50,264 nt of DNA. Origin: Thalassotalea sp. 1_MG-2023. Lineage in GTDB: Bacteria; Pseudomonadota; Gammaproteobacteria; Enterobacterales; Alteromonadaceae. The notes under the pieces were generated by a model. It saw only the letters and a program-made list of their open reading frames with translations, did not search any database and had not been told where the DNA came from. Made by a program: the position numbers and the translations under genes. The DNA lies in NCBI RefSeq assembly GCF_030546745.1, contig NZ_JAUOPD010000024.1:1-50264 (forward strand), written 5' to 3'. Positions 42,784 to 50,264 of this stretch are shown piece by piece. Numbering within the stretch: position 1 is the first letter of the stretch; each line of letters opens with the position of its first letter.

Positions 42784-44106
42784 ATGTCATCTAATCTCAA
42801 GTTAAATGCGACGCATAATCCATCACTAAAAAGCTGGGTAAGCTCTGCTAACCAAGATAAATGTGATTTTCCGATTCAAAACTTACCTTTTGCTATTTTT
42901 CGTAGAAAAGGCAATGAGGAGTCTTTTCGAGGTGGCGTAGCGATTGGCGATAAAGTAGTAGATTTAGCTGCAGTGAAAGAAGCAAAAGTTTTTTCTGGCT
43001 TAGCCGCTGAAGCTATTTCTGCTTGTGCAAAAGATCAATTAAATGATTTTATGGCAATGGGTAAAGAAGCATGGAGTGAGCTTAGAAAAGTTCTATCTGA
43101 CGCATTAGCAGAAGGCTCTGCGCATCAACAAGTGTTGGAAAATTGCCTAGTAGATATGTCAGATGTTGAATATGCATTACCATGCAATATTGGCGATTAT
43201 ACCGACTTCTATACCTCAATTCACCATGCAACCTCTGTCGGTAAAAAGTTTCGTCCAGATAATCCATTATTACCTAACTATAAATGGGTACCTATTGGGT
43301 ATCATGGACGCTCATCTTCGATTGCAATTTCAGGTAGTAGTTTTAAACGACCTAAAGGGCAAACTAAAGCACCCACGGCAACAGAACCGAGTTTTGGCCC
43401 TTGTAAACGCTTAGATTATGAGCTTGAAGTTGGTATTTTTGTTGGTAAAGGTAATGAGCTTGGTGAACCGATTAGTATCGATAATGCAGATGATCATGTA
43501 TTTGGTTTATGTTTATTTAATGATTGGTCAGCGCGCGATATACAAGGCTGGGAATATCAACCATTAGGTCCATTTTTATCGAAAAGCTTCGCCTCAACAA
43601 TCTCTCCTTGGATAGTCACAACGGAAGCGCTTATGCCATACAGAGGTGCTTGGACGCGTGATTCAGATGATCCACAACCTATGGATTACTTGGAATCAGC
43701 AGAAAATCGTGAAGCGGGTGCTTACAACATTCAATTACAAGTGCTACTTGAAACTGAAAAAATGCGCGCTGCTAATCAAGAGGCTACACCACTGTCAACA
43801 TCTAACTTTAATGACTCTTACTGGACTGTTAATCAAATGGTGGCACATCATACGGTTAACGGTTGTAATTTAAGAGCTGGTGATATGTTTGGTTCTGGTA
43901 CTCAGTCAGGGCCAAATCCAGAAGAAGCTGGCTCGTTGCTCGAGCTATCTAACGCAGGATCTGAGCCTTTTAACTTACCCAATGGTGAAACTCGTACCTT
44001 TTTAGAAGATGGTGACAACGTGGTAATGAAAGGTTGGTGTGAAAAAGCAGGTGCGGTAAGAATTGGCTTTGGCTCTGTTGAGGCATTAGTGTTACCCGCT
44101 GAATAG
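42784..44106 (+). CDS. fahA: fumarylacetoacetase
   Basis: A 440-aa protein close to the usual length. It carries the N-terminal FAH domain (NLPFAIFRRKG) and the catalytic core with DYTDFYTSIHHATSVGK (active-site His). Metal ligands lie in ELEVGIF and NDWSARDIQGWEYQPLGPF, and QMVAHHTVNGCNLRAGD is also present. It cleaves fumarylacetoacetate to fumarate and acetoacetate, the last step of tyrosine and homogentisate breakdown. GGAG precedes the ATG. It stands alone here; homogentisate dioxygenase and maleylacetoacetate isomerase, its frequent neighbours, are not in the window. Confidence 0.95.
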   Translation: MSSNLKLNATHNPSLKSWVSSANQDKCDFPIQNLPFAIFRRKGNEESFRGGVAIGDKVVDLAAVKEAKVFSGLAAEAISACAKDQLNDFMAMGKEAWSELRKVLSDALAEGSAHQQVLENCLVDMSDVEYALPCNIGDYTDFYTSIHHATSVGKKFRPDNPLLPNYKWVPIGYHGRSSSIAISGSSFKRPKGQTKAPTATEPSFGPCKRLDYELEVGIFVGKGNELGEPISIDNADDHVFGLCLFNDWSARDIQGWEYQPLGPFLSKSFASTISPWIVTTEALMPYRGAWTRDSDDPQPMDYLESAENREAGAYNIQLQVLLETEKMRAANQEATPLSTSNFNDSYWTVNQMVAHHTVNGCNLRAGDMFGSGTQSGPNPEEAGSLLELSNAGSEPFNLPNGETRTFLEDGDNVVMKGWCEKAGAVRIGFGSVEALVLPAE

Positions 44107-44802
44107 TTTTGTGAACACTCTCACGAGCGTTCGTTGAAATTTGATCATAATTGTTAGCAAGATTTGCGCAATATATTGCTGAAAAAGTTCAATGCATGCT
44201 CGTGTTATCTTTATGTGTTTTTTGCATTATTCGCTTCTATTAAAAACGCTTCACTGTCACAGTAATTTCGATTATTTTTTATAATCTCCTTCAATAAAAC
44301 TTACGCATCATATTAATATTAACTTTTGAATAAATTTAAACTTTTCTAGCCTATATATATGATTCAAGCATTATTTTTTCTTATCAATTCGGTTATTTTA
44401 TGGATCTATCACCCATTTTATTGGGGTGTTTTTAAGATTTTTTTGCTATTTTATTCAGCATTTTAATATCGATATTTTATAATTTTAAAAGTATAAATTA
44501 CGTCATTAACTGAAAGCTCTTCTTTATCCTCAATACTAATAACCTTTGTTTTATAAAGCTTTCTACAAGCTTTATTGAATTCAATGAGTCACTTATAGCT
44601 ATTTAATATTGTATACATAATGCTTATTACGAATTATTAAAAGTTGTTAATTAAAAACTGCAAACTTGTAAACCCCTAAATCGTAGCTTATACCCAATAT
44701 AGGTCTGAATTCGTGATTAAACATGAATAGACTAGATCGATAAAACTATAAAAATTAAATAAGTAAATAAGTAAATAATTAAAACGCCAGGAAGGAAATA
44801 AT
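44107..44802. other. long AT-rich intergenic region before the second TonB receptor
   Basis: A 696-bp gap with no credible gene. A weak hairpin with a following T run (CACCC/GGGTG at 44410-44428, then TTTTT) might end the fahA transcript about 300 bp past its stop. A three-copy 8-bp tandem repeat lies at 44756-44779. I found no convincing promoter by eye. Confidence 0.5.
44756..44779. repeat. short tandem repeat, three copies of TAAATAAG
   Basis: TAAATAAG is repeated at 44756, 44764 and 44772, the last copy ending in T instead of G. It lies 24 bp upstream of the receptor ATG, just before the ribosome site AGGAAGGA. In this position a change in copy number could alter promoter or leader spacing. 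Confidence 0.75.
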
Positions 44803-47427
44803 ATGTCTAAGTTAAATCGTGCTACTAGGCTAGCACTTGCTATTAGTATAGCACTTGGTACATCCCCCTCATTTGCTGAAGAAACTGAATCGTCTAATGC
44901 TGAAAAAGAGGTTGAGCGAATTGCTGTTGTTGGCACTCGTTCAGCACCGCGTTCTGTTGCAGAATCTCCGGTTCCTGTAGATATTGTTGGTGCAGACGAG
45001 CTTGGAAAAAATGCATCAACAGATATGCTTGATCAATTACAAGCTGCAGTGCCTTCGTTTGCAGCTAGAGCACAGCCAATATCAGATGCCGCATCTTTTA
45101 TTAGGCCAATAAATTTAAGGGGCCTTTCCTCAGATAGTACATTAATCTTGGTAAACGGTAAGCGTCGTCATCGCGCCTCTGTCATTGCTTTTCAAGGGGG
45201 TGGGGTAAATGATGGTGCACAAGGGCCAGATATTTCTGTTATTCCGTCTATTGCGCTTAAACAAGTTGAGGTATTGCGCGATGGTGCAGCCGCTCAATAT
45301 GGATCTGATGCGATAGCGGGTGTGATGAATTTTGTATTAAAAGACGATGCAGACGGTGGCTCTATATCTGTTCGTAGAGGTGAATATGGTGAAGGTGACG
45401 GTGCCGCAACGACTGTTGATGGTAATATCGGATTGCCATTTACTAAATACGGTTTCGCGAATTTAAGTTTTCAATATAAAACAGCTGATGCCACTAGTAG
45501 AAGCGTACAGCGTAATGATGCGTTAGCACTTAGTGAAGCGGGCAATACTCATATTAATGACCCTGCAATGGTGTGGGGGAATCCTGAAATTGATGACGAT
45601 ATAACGGTATTCGCTAATGTTGGTCTAGATTTGGGAGATGATAAACAATTTTACATGTTTGGTAACTACTCTGAACGTACTGCAACCGGTGGTTATTATT
45701 ACCGAAACCCACAAAATCGTGGGGGAGTTTTTAGTAAAGATGTTAGCGATTTCTTTTGGGATCCTGATGGCGACGGTGAAGGGAATACCACAAGAAAAGT
45801 ATGGCTTGTTGGAGACTTACAAGGTTTAGATAGTAGTGGTAACAGTATTAGTGGTTGTCCAATTGACGTAACCTTAGTTGACTATGTTAATAATACGAGT
45901 GTGCCAAACATTCTTGATACTTCTGCTTATCAACAAGTTGCAAATAATAACAATTGTTGGGCGTTTAACCAGTTATTACCCGGCGGTTACACTCCTCAAT
46001 TTACGGGTGATATTAATGATACTTCGTTAACAATGGGTGTTGACGGTGAATTTAAATCAGGCTTTTTAGACGGTTGGTTTTTTGATCTAAGTGGTGGTGT
46101 AGGTCGCAATGAATCAGAATATACCTTACGTAATACCGTGAACCCTTCAATGGGACCAGAGCAAGGTGATCTTTCTTTCAAAACAGGTAGTTATGTTCAA
46201 TTAGAAAAAACGTTTAATTTCGATATCAATAAAACTTTTGACTGGGGCTTAGAAGACGATGCTAGCGTGGCGATGGGCATTGAGTGGCGTGAAGAAAGTT
46301 TTGAGATCAAGCCTGGTGAAAGAGCTTCGTGGGATAGTGGTGTATTAGCATCTCAAGGGTTTAGCGTTGGTTCTCATGGCTTTGCTGGTTTTAGTCCAGA
46401 ATCTCAAGGTACAAAAGAACGTAGATCTTTTGCTGCATACGTTGATGTAGAAGCCCAAATGACAGATGATTTTTTATTAGGAGGCGCATTAAGGTATGAA
46501 GACTTTGATTCTTTTGGTGCTACAACCAATTATAAAATAACCGCGCAATATCAATTGACAGATAATTTATCCGTTCGAGGATCTCATAGCACAGGGTTTC
46601 GCGCACCAACAGTGGGACAAGCTAACGTTGTAAATACGCAAACGTCGTTTGTCGAAGGGGAACTCGTTCAATCAGCAACATTCCCTCCGACAAATCCGTT
46701 ATCTATGTATTATGGCGGTAAAGAGCTTGAACCTGAAGAATCTAAAAGTTTTGCTGCAGGTTTAGTTTACCAACAGGGTGATTTCTTCTTAACTGCAGAT
46801 ATATATCAAATAGAAGTAACAGATCGTATTCAGCAAACAGACAAGTTTGAAGTGACGCGAGCTGTGTTAGATCAACTTGGTATTGAGGATAAGTCAATTT
46901 CTAGTGTTACCTTCTTCGCGAATGACTTTGATACCACCACGAATGGCCTTGATATTGTGGCAAACTATTCAATGCAGTTGTTTGGTGGGGATACTGCATT
47001 TGCTTTAGCGTATAACTTTAATGAAACGGAAGTAGATAGATTTTCTGACGCAACGGGTGAAGTTAAAGTTCGTCGTTTAGAAGAGGGCATTCCAGAGCAT
47101 CGTGGCACGTTAACGATGTCACAATCTTGGGATGATATATCTATGTTTATTCGTGGTAACTATTACGGAGAATACTGGGCCGTTCATGCTGACGATGGCG
47201 GTGCAAGTGCCGATGCGGATGCTGCTGTTACTTTTGATGCAGAAATTAGTTATTTCTTCAGTGATTCTTGGACATTATCTGCAGGAGCAAATAATATTTT
47301 TGATCAAGAAGCAGAAGAACTTCCTTATGAATTAAGTGAAGATTATGCGGGAGCAATGTACTTTGAAAGTGGGCCGTTTGATTATAACGGCGCCTTTTAT
47401 TACGTAAAAGCGACTTATAAATTTTAG
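44803..47427 (+). CDS. TonB-dependent outer-membrane receptor
   Basis: An 874-aa receptor. A signal peptide ends near residue 24 (SPSFA), followed by a TonB-box-like ERIAVVGTRS. The plug has RPINLRGLSSDSTLILVNGKRRH and VEVLRDGAAAQYGSDAIAGV (about 55-180), and a barrel ends in VKATYKF. The plug motifs place it with TonB receptors of carbohydrate, peptide or siderophore type; the substrate cannot be chosen. A strong ribosome site (AGGAAGG) precedes the ATG. It is monocistronic with its own terminator. Confidence 0.93.
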   Translation: MSKLNRATRLALAISIALGTSPSFAEETESSNAEKEVERIAVVGTRSAPRSVAESPVPVDIVGADELGKNASTDMLDQLQAAVPSFAARAQPISDAASFIRPINLRGLSSDSTLILVNGKRRHRASVIAFQGGGVNDGAQGPDISVIPSIALKQVEVLRDGAAAQYGSDAIAGVMNFVLKDDADGGSISVRRGEYGEGDGAATTVDGNIGLPFTKYGFANLSFQYKTADATSRSVQRNDALALSEAGNTHINDPAMVWGNPEIDDDITVFANVGLDLGDDKQFYMFGNYSERTATGGYYYRNPQNRGGVFSKDVSDFFWDPDGDGEGNTTRKVWLVGDLQGLDSSGNSISGCPIDVTLVDYVNNTSVPNILDTSAYQQVANNNNCWAFNQLLPGGYTPQFTGDINDTSLTMGVDGEFKSGFLDGWFFDLSGGVGRNESEYTLRNTVNPSMGPEQGDLSFKTGSYVQLEKTFNFDINKTFDWGLEDDASVAMGIEWREESFEIKPGERASWDSGVLASQGFSVGSHGFAGFSPESQGTKERRSFAAYVDVEAQMTDDFLLGGALRYEDFDSFGATTNYKITAQYQLTDNLSVRGSHSTGFRAPTVGQANVVNTQTSFVEGELVQSATFPPTNPLSMYYGGKELEPEESKSFAAGLVYQQGDFFLTADIYQIEVTDRIQQTDKFEVTRAVLDQLGIEDKSISSVTFFANDFDTTTNGLDIVANYSMQLFGGDTAFALAYNFNETEVDRFSDATGEVKVRRLEEGIPEHRGTLTMSQSWDDISMFIRGNYYGEYWAVHADDGGASADADAAVTFDAEISYFFSDSWTLSAGANNIFDQEAEELPYELSEDYAGAMYFESGPFDYNGAFYYVKATYKF

Positions 47428-47441
47428 ATCGACATTTAAAC

Positions 47442-47475
47442 GATAAAAACCACGCTATTTTGCGTGGTTTTTATC
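47442..47475. terminator. bidirectional terminator between the TonB receptor and the CPBP genes
   Basis: GATAAAAACCACGC and its exact complement form a 14-bp stem with a 6-nt loop. A/T-rich outer arms give a T run on either strand. It lies 15 bp after the receptor stop and 86 bp beyond the last CPBP gene stop, so it serves both convergent units. Confidence 0.9.
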
Positions 47476-47560
47476 TTGATATTATTAATCAAGTTAATGC
47501 ATTGTAAGTGGTTGTTTATATAATAAAAATTCTTTACCCATTGCAAGGTTGGCAAAATAG

Positions 47561-48262
47561 CTAAAGATAAAGAAATAGATTGTACATATTGTGTATCATA
47601 TGAATTGCAATACATAAAAGAATGTTATTTGTTTTGTATCTAACAATCCCGAGTAATACACCGTAAACAAAAATATAGGCTAGTTGTGGACCATCATATT
47701 GTACGTGGATAAAAGTGAAAATTGATGTTGTTATTAGCAGTACTAATGAAATGTGCAACCCTGAGCGTTGTAGTCCAACAAACAGTATCCCTCGAAATAG
47801 AATCTCTTCAAGTATCGGTGCTATGAGACAAACAACAATAAAGCCTAAAATTAAGCTTAACGCTGTATCACTAATTCCATCAAGAAAGTTTGATTGCTCA
47901 ATTTCAAACAATTGATAGCAAAGGGTAAAACATATACTGATGAATGTACAAAATATAATAATACGAGTAATGTATTTTGTCGGTAGTTTTTGTACACAGA
48001 TAATATTAGGGTCGAGTTTATAAACATGATGAATGAATGGAATTGATAACACGGCCACTAAAATGTTATTCATAAATACCGTTTTCAAACTTGCTAAACG
48101 AAAATCTGTCGATTCAATCTCTAACAGAAAATAAAAAATCATATCGCTTAATATAGCGGGTACAATCATAAGTATGACAAACCATTTAAGGTATTGAAAT
48201 GATGATAGTTCACTATGTTTGGTAGGTATTGTGTTACTTTTTTGAGTGATAATGCTAGTCAT
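47561..48262 (-). CDS. CPBP family intramembrane metalloprotease, second copy
   Basis: A 233-aa polytopic membrane protein with about six transmembrane segments. All three CPBP/Abi motifs are present: EEILFRG (E152, E153, R157), FTFIH (H186) and HMIHN (H221, N225). Bacterial CPBP proteins near bacteriocin genes act in self-immunity or peptide processing; others are CAAX-like proteases. ATG 48262 follows GGA; an earlier GTG start would add 19 unlikely residues. It is the last gene of the putative bacteriocin unit, 106 bp after the other CPBP gene. Confidence 0.87.
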   Translation of the reverse strand: MTSIITQKSNTIPTKHSELSSFQYLKWFVILMIVPAILSDMIFYFLLEIESTDFRLASLKTVFMNNILVAVLSIPFIHHVYKLDPNIICVQKLPTKYITRIIIFCTFISICFTLCYQLFEIEQSNFLDGISDTALSLILGFIVVCLIAPILEEILFRGILFVGLQRSGLHISLVLLITTSIFTFIHVQYDGPQLAYIFVYGVLLGIVRYKTNNILLCIAIHMIHNMYNLFLYL

Positions 48263-48368
48263 GTTGTGCGTCCATTCACAGTTAAAATTGGCAAAGTTAA
48301 TTGTTAGTAAGTACAGCACAAATAACTAATCAGTCTTGTCTATTTTATTTACTCTAAGTATATAATTC

Positions 48369-49265
48369 TTATCTTTTAATTAATTGTTTATTGAGTATTT
48401 TCCGATGGTGTTTCTGAGGTTTTTTGTTCTTTTTATGACCTTTAGACCAAAGGATTGCACAAAGGAGTATTAGTAGAGTCATTACTAGATAGGAGCCTTC
48501 TAAACCAAAACTTCCGCCAGTTAATGTTGAGCTACCTGCTAATTTTTGCGTTAACATCCCCTCAATTGGTAGACCGCTTACAGGAAATCCTAAAACAGGA
48601 CCTTGCATAAAGTTCCATGTTAAATGGAAGCCAATAGGGAACCAAAGATCTTTGTATTGTGCATAATATAACCCTAAGAAAATACCTACTAACAATAGGT
48701 TCACAAAACTAAGTAAGGATACATCGTTATTTCCAGAATGAAGAAGCATAAAAATTAAAGCTGAAATTATTATAGATACATATTTTTGTTGAGATTTTAA
48801 TAAATTATTTAAAATGTAGCCTCTTACAAGAAGTTCTTCATTGATAGCAACTATTGAGAAAAAGCCGAAATACAAAGTAAAGCTATATAAATTCAAAGTA
48901 TTTACCGAGGTTTCAATATAATTTGAAAAAAATAAAGTAAGATAAATGACTAGTATTGATATGATGCCTATTATTGATCCTAAACCTAATTTCTTTAATA
49001 ACATTTCACGAGAAAAACCAAGTTGATGAAAAGGCCGCCCATCATAGTTTGTTTGTAGCTGATAAATTAACAATATATTAGCCGCAGCTTGTAACATTAA
49101 AATGAGTGTCATTAACTCAATGCCTATGGTTTCTATATTATAATTATCAGGTTTAATAATATTCAGGCTAAAGAAAGGAATAAGTATCAACCCTGCTATA
49201 ATCTGTGAAAGAATGAGCAGTGTAACAATTCTTGCAATTGGGCTTTTTTTTAACATGTTTAACAT
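48369..49265 (-). CDS. CPBP family intramembrane metalloprotease, first copy
   Basis: A 298-aa membrane protein with about eight transmembrane segments and the CPBP motifs NEELLVRG (E143, E144, R148), LLHSG (H176) and HLTWN (H214, N218). After the third motif it has an extra Gly/Ser-rich loop, another transmembrane segment and a strongly basic tail (KGHKKNKKPQKHHRK). ATG 49265 follows an excellent GGAGG, better than the upstream in-frame starts. It is only distantly like the second copy. It begins 58 bp after the second double-glycine peptide gene and probably protects against, or processes, those peptides. Confidence 0.88.
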   Translation of the reverse strand: MLNMLKKSPIARIVTLLILSQIIAGLILIPFFSLNIIKPDNYNIETIGIELMTLILMLQAAANILLIYQLQTNYDGRPFHQLGFSREMLLKKLGLGSIIGIISILVIYLTLFFSNYIETSVNTLNLYSFTLYFGFFSIVAINEELLVRGYILNNLLKSQQKYVSIIISALIFMLLHSGNNDVSLLSFVNLLLVGIFLGLYYAQYKDLWFPIGFHLTWNFMQGPVLGFPVSGLPIEGMLTQKLAGSSTLTGGSFGLEGSYLVMTLLILLCAILWSKGHKKNKKPQKHHRKILNKQLIKR

Positions 49266-49285
49266 ACTTTCCTCCGTAATTATTT

Positions 49286-49312
49286 GAAACCAGCGAATCA
49301 CTCACTGGTTTC
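49286..49312 (-). other. hairpin between the peptide genes and the CPBP genes
   Basis: GAAACCAG and CTGGTTTC form a perfect 8-bp stem with an 11-nt loop, just after the second peptide gene and before the ribosome site of the first CPBP gene. No U tract follows. It could stabilise the peptide mRNA or reduce read-through. Confidence 0.45.
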
Positions 49313-49323
49313 ATGGTGACTGG

Positions 49324-49464
49324 TTAATGAGTTATCTCATAAAGCCAACCACCCAACTCTTTACCCCATTCTCCAGCTAATCCACTGCCAATTTCATAAC
49401 CAATCTCTCGCATCAGACCACCACCATTAACAGTTTTGATCTCATCTGTATTTAGCTCTTTCAT
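49324..49464 (-). CDS. double-glycine leader bacteriocin-like peptide, second of a pair
   Basis: A 46-aa peptide: leader MKELNTDEIKTVNGG (15 residues) and a 31-residue Gly-rich mature part. The mature part contains GSGLAG and GKELG (a GxxxG motif) and ends in YEITH. The leader fits the class II type, with E-L at the start, E-I in the middle and V-x-G-G at the cut. AAGGA lies 8 nt before ATG 49464; longer in-frame starts run into the upstream gene and lack a ribosome site. The leader is almost the same as that of the peptide at 49475, 10 bp upstream. Secretion would need a C39-peptidase exporter, which is not in the window. Confidence 0.82.
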   Translation of the reverse strand: MKELNTDEIKTVNGGGLMREIGYEIGSGLAGEWGKELGGWLYEITH

Positions 49465-49474
49465 CGTTGATTCC

Positions 49475-49618
49475 TTAATGTGTTGCATCGTAAACGCCAG
49501 CACCGATGCCTCTTCCAAGTTCGTTTAGTGCTTCATGGCCAAGAAGTAAAATGGTCCATAAGATTAGAGCTGCGCCACCATTTACAGTGGTTAATTCATT
49601 CATGCTTAATTCACGCAT
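49475..49618 (-). CDS. double-glycine leader bacteriocin-like peptide, first of a pair
   Basis: A 47-aa peptide: leader MRELSMNELTTVNGG (15 residues) and a 32-residue mature part that opens with a hydrophobic stretch (AALILWTILLLG). It goes on to GRGIG (GxxxG) and ends in YDATH, much like the partner's YEITH. AAGGA lies 9 nt before ATG 49618. Paired peptides with matching leaders and GxxxG motifs are the mark of class IIb two-peptide bacteriocins. Two CPBP proteins follow in the same unit. Function is inferred; a peptide pheromone is an alternative. Confidence 0.82.
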   Translation of the reverse strand: MRELSMNELTTVNGGAALILWTILLLGHEALNELGRGIGAGVYDATH

Positions 49619-50221
49619 AATTAAATTCCTTTTTGTTTCAATTAAATTTACTAATTCCATGTTGAATTAGCCTGTTATTCTCCACCCTGCAGACGCAGGA
49701 ATAGAAGAATTGCTAAGTAGCTTCTTAATGCGACAAATATGGTCTTGAAGCAAGAATATTGAAAGTCTAACAGGAATGTTTTTGATTAGTACTTGTAGAA
49801 AGGTTGTGAATTAAAAACATTAAGTTAATTAGGCAGTTGAATATAGTTTTTAATAAAAATACAACAAAAATCTTCAGCTATTATTGAGTATCTTTACTTT
49901 ATTTCGCTTGTAAGTGATGAATAACGACTAGTTTTTTAGTTAAAGTAATTACGTGTTCAACGTGTTGTTGGTGACGATATACTGTAATCGTAAGCCATTT
50001 TATGGTGTTTGGAATTTGCAACTTACAAAAAAACTTCAAAAGTAATAATGATATTTTTTGAGAAATAATTAAAGCAGAGCGTTAATAAATATCGCTATCT
50101 TTTACTTTTTCAAGCGGGAAGTATATGCCGATACTCGTTTTAAAAAGTACTCCATAAATAATGGTAAAAAGAGCAATAAAAATAACTATGATCTGCTTTA
50201 ATTAAACAGGACACTTTAATA
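49619..50221. other. AT-rich region upstream of the peptide genes
   Basis: About 600 bp with no credible gene. It must contain the promoter of the peptide unit on the minus strand, but I could not pick out a convincing one. A short imperfect inverted repeat lies at about 49675-49705 (CCTGC...GCAGG). No further double-glycine leader is present on either strand. Confidence 0.45.
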
Positions 50222-50264
50222 ATGGAATATAATCCAATTATTGAGGTGTTAAATGACAAAAAGA
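50222..50264 (+). other. possible 5' end of a plus-strand gene running off the window
   Basis: Two candidate starts exist. ATG 50222 opens a frame reading MEYNPIIEVLNDKK to the window end with only a distant AGGA. ATG 50253 reads MTKR and has GAGG 8 nt upstream. The frames differ and too little is visible to choose or to name a product. It is divergent from the peptide genes, so it could belong to the same locus. Confidence 0.35.

Noticed and set aside
44410..44433. Weak hairpin CACCC/GGGTG with T run as fahA terminator
   Set aside because: The stem is only five pairs and lies about 300 bp after the stop, so it was noted in the gap entry but not called as a terminator.
49675..49705. Imperfect inverted repeat with CCTGC and GCAGG
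   Set aside because: A single copy with a short imperfect stem; it may be a worn dispersed repeat, but no second copy was seen in the window.

Overview
The window looks like chromosomal DNA from an AT-rich marine gammaproteobacterium of the Alteromonadales, most likely Colwelliaceae (Colwellia or Thalassotalea-like). That placement is an inference from gene content: the trmB/yggL/mutY/yggX housekeeping genes, two large TonB-dependent receptors, many two-component proteins and a hydroxyproline catabolic locus. There is no integrase, transposase, phage gene or CRISPR array.

Layout. 1-730: tRNA-Thr(TGT), tRNA-Phe(GAA) and yggX on the minus strand. 840-8370: a MacA/MacB-type export operon (adaptor, ATPase, two separate FtsX-like permeases) followed by its probable sigma-54 activator and sensor kinase; a sigma-54 promoter and GTGTCCG repeats lie upstream. 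8390-14060: VOC protein, mutY, yggL, a Tsx-like channel with a chemoreceptor, and trmB; the usual trmB-yggL-mutY-yggX group is split by the accessory genes. 14120-16460: DUF2489-like protein, ogt and an Ada/AlkA alkylation-repair pair.

16790-24770: TonB-dependent receptor, membrane-anchored AraC-type regulator and a tight operon of a di-heme cytochrome c, a MauG/CCP-type peroxidase and a beta-helix protein with a C-terminal c-type heme site, then a small EF-hand protein. 25100-26540: MATE exporter. 26910-37220: hydroxyproline utilisation, with 4-hydroxyproline epimerase, D-amino-acid oxidase, alpha-ketoglutarate semialdehyde dehydrogenase, trans-3-hydroxyproline dehydratase (Cys/Thr), pyrroline-2-carboxylate reductase, a second aldehyde dehydrogenase, a GntR regulator and two TGTATACA-type operators. 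The expected pyrroline-4-hydroxy-2-carboxylate deaminase survives only as a decayed fragment in the central intergenic region.

37430-47430: SulP transporter, DUF1289 protein, a GAF histidine kinase convergent with an HD-GYP response regulator, fumarylacetoacetase and a second TonB-dependent receptor. 47560-49620: two very small genes encode peptides with near-identical double-glycine leaders and GxxxG-bearing mature parts, followed by two CPBP (Abi-type) membrane proteases. This resembles a two-peptide class II bacteriocin locus and is the least ordinary feature of the window. A further plus-strand gene may begin at the very end.
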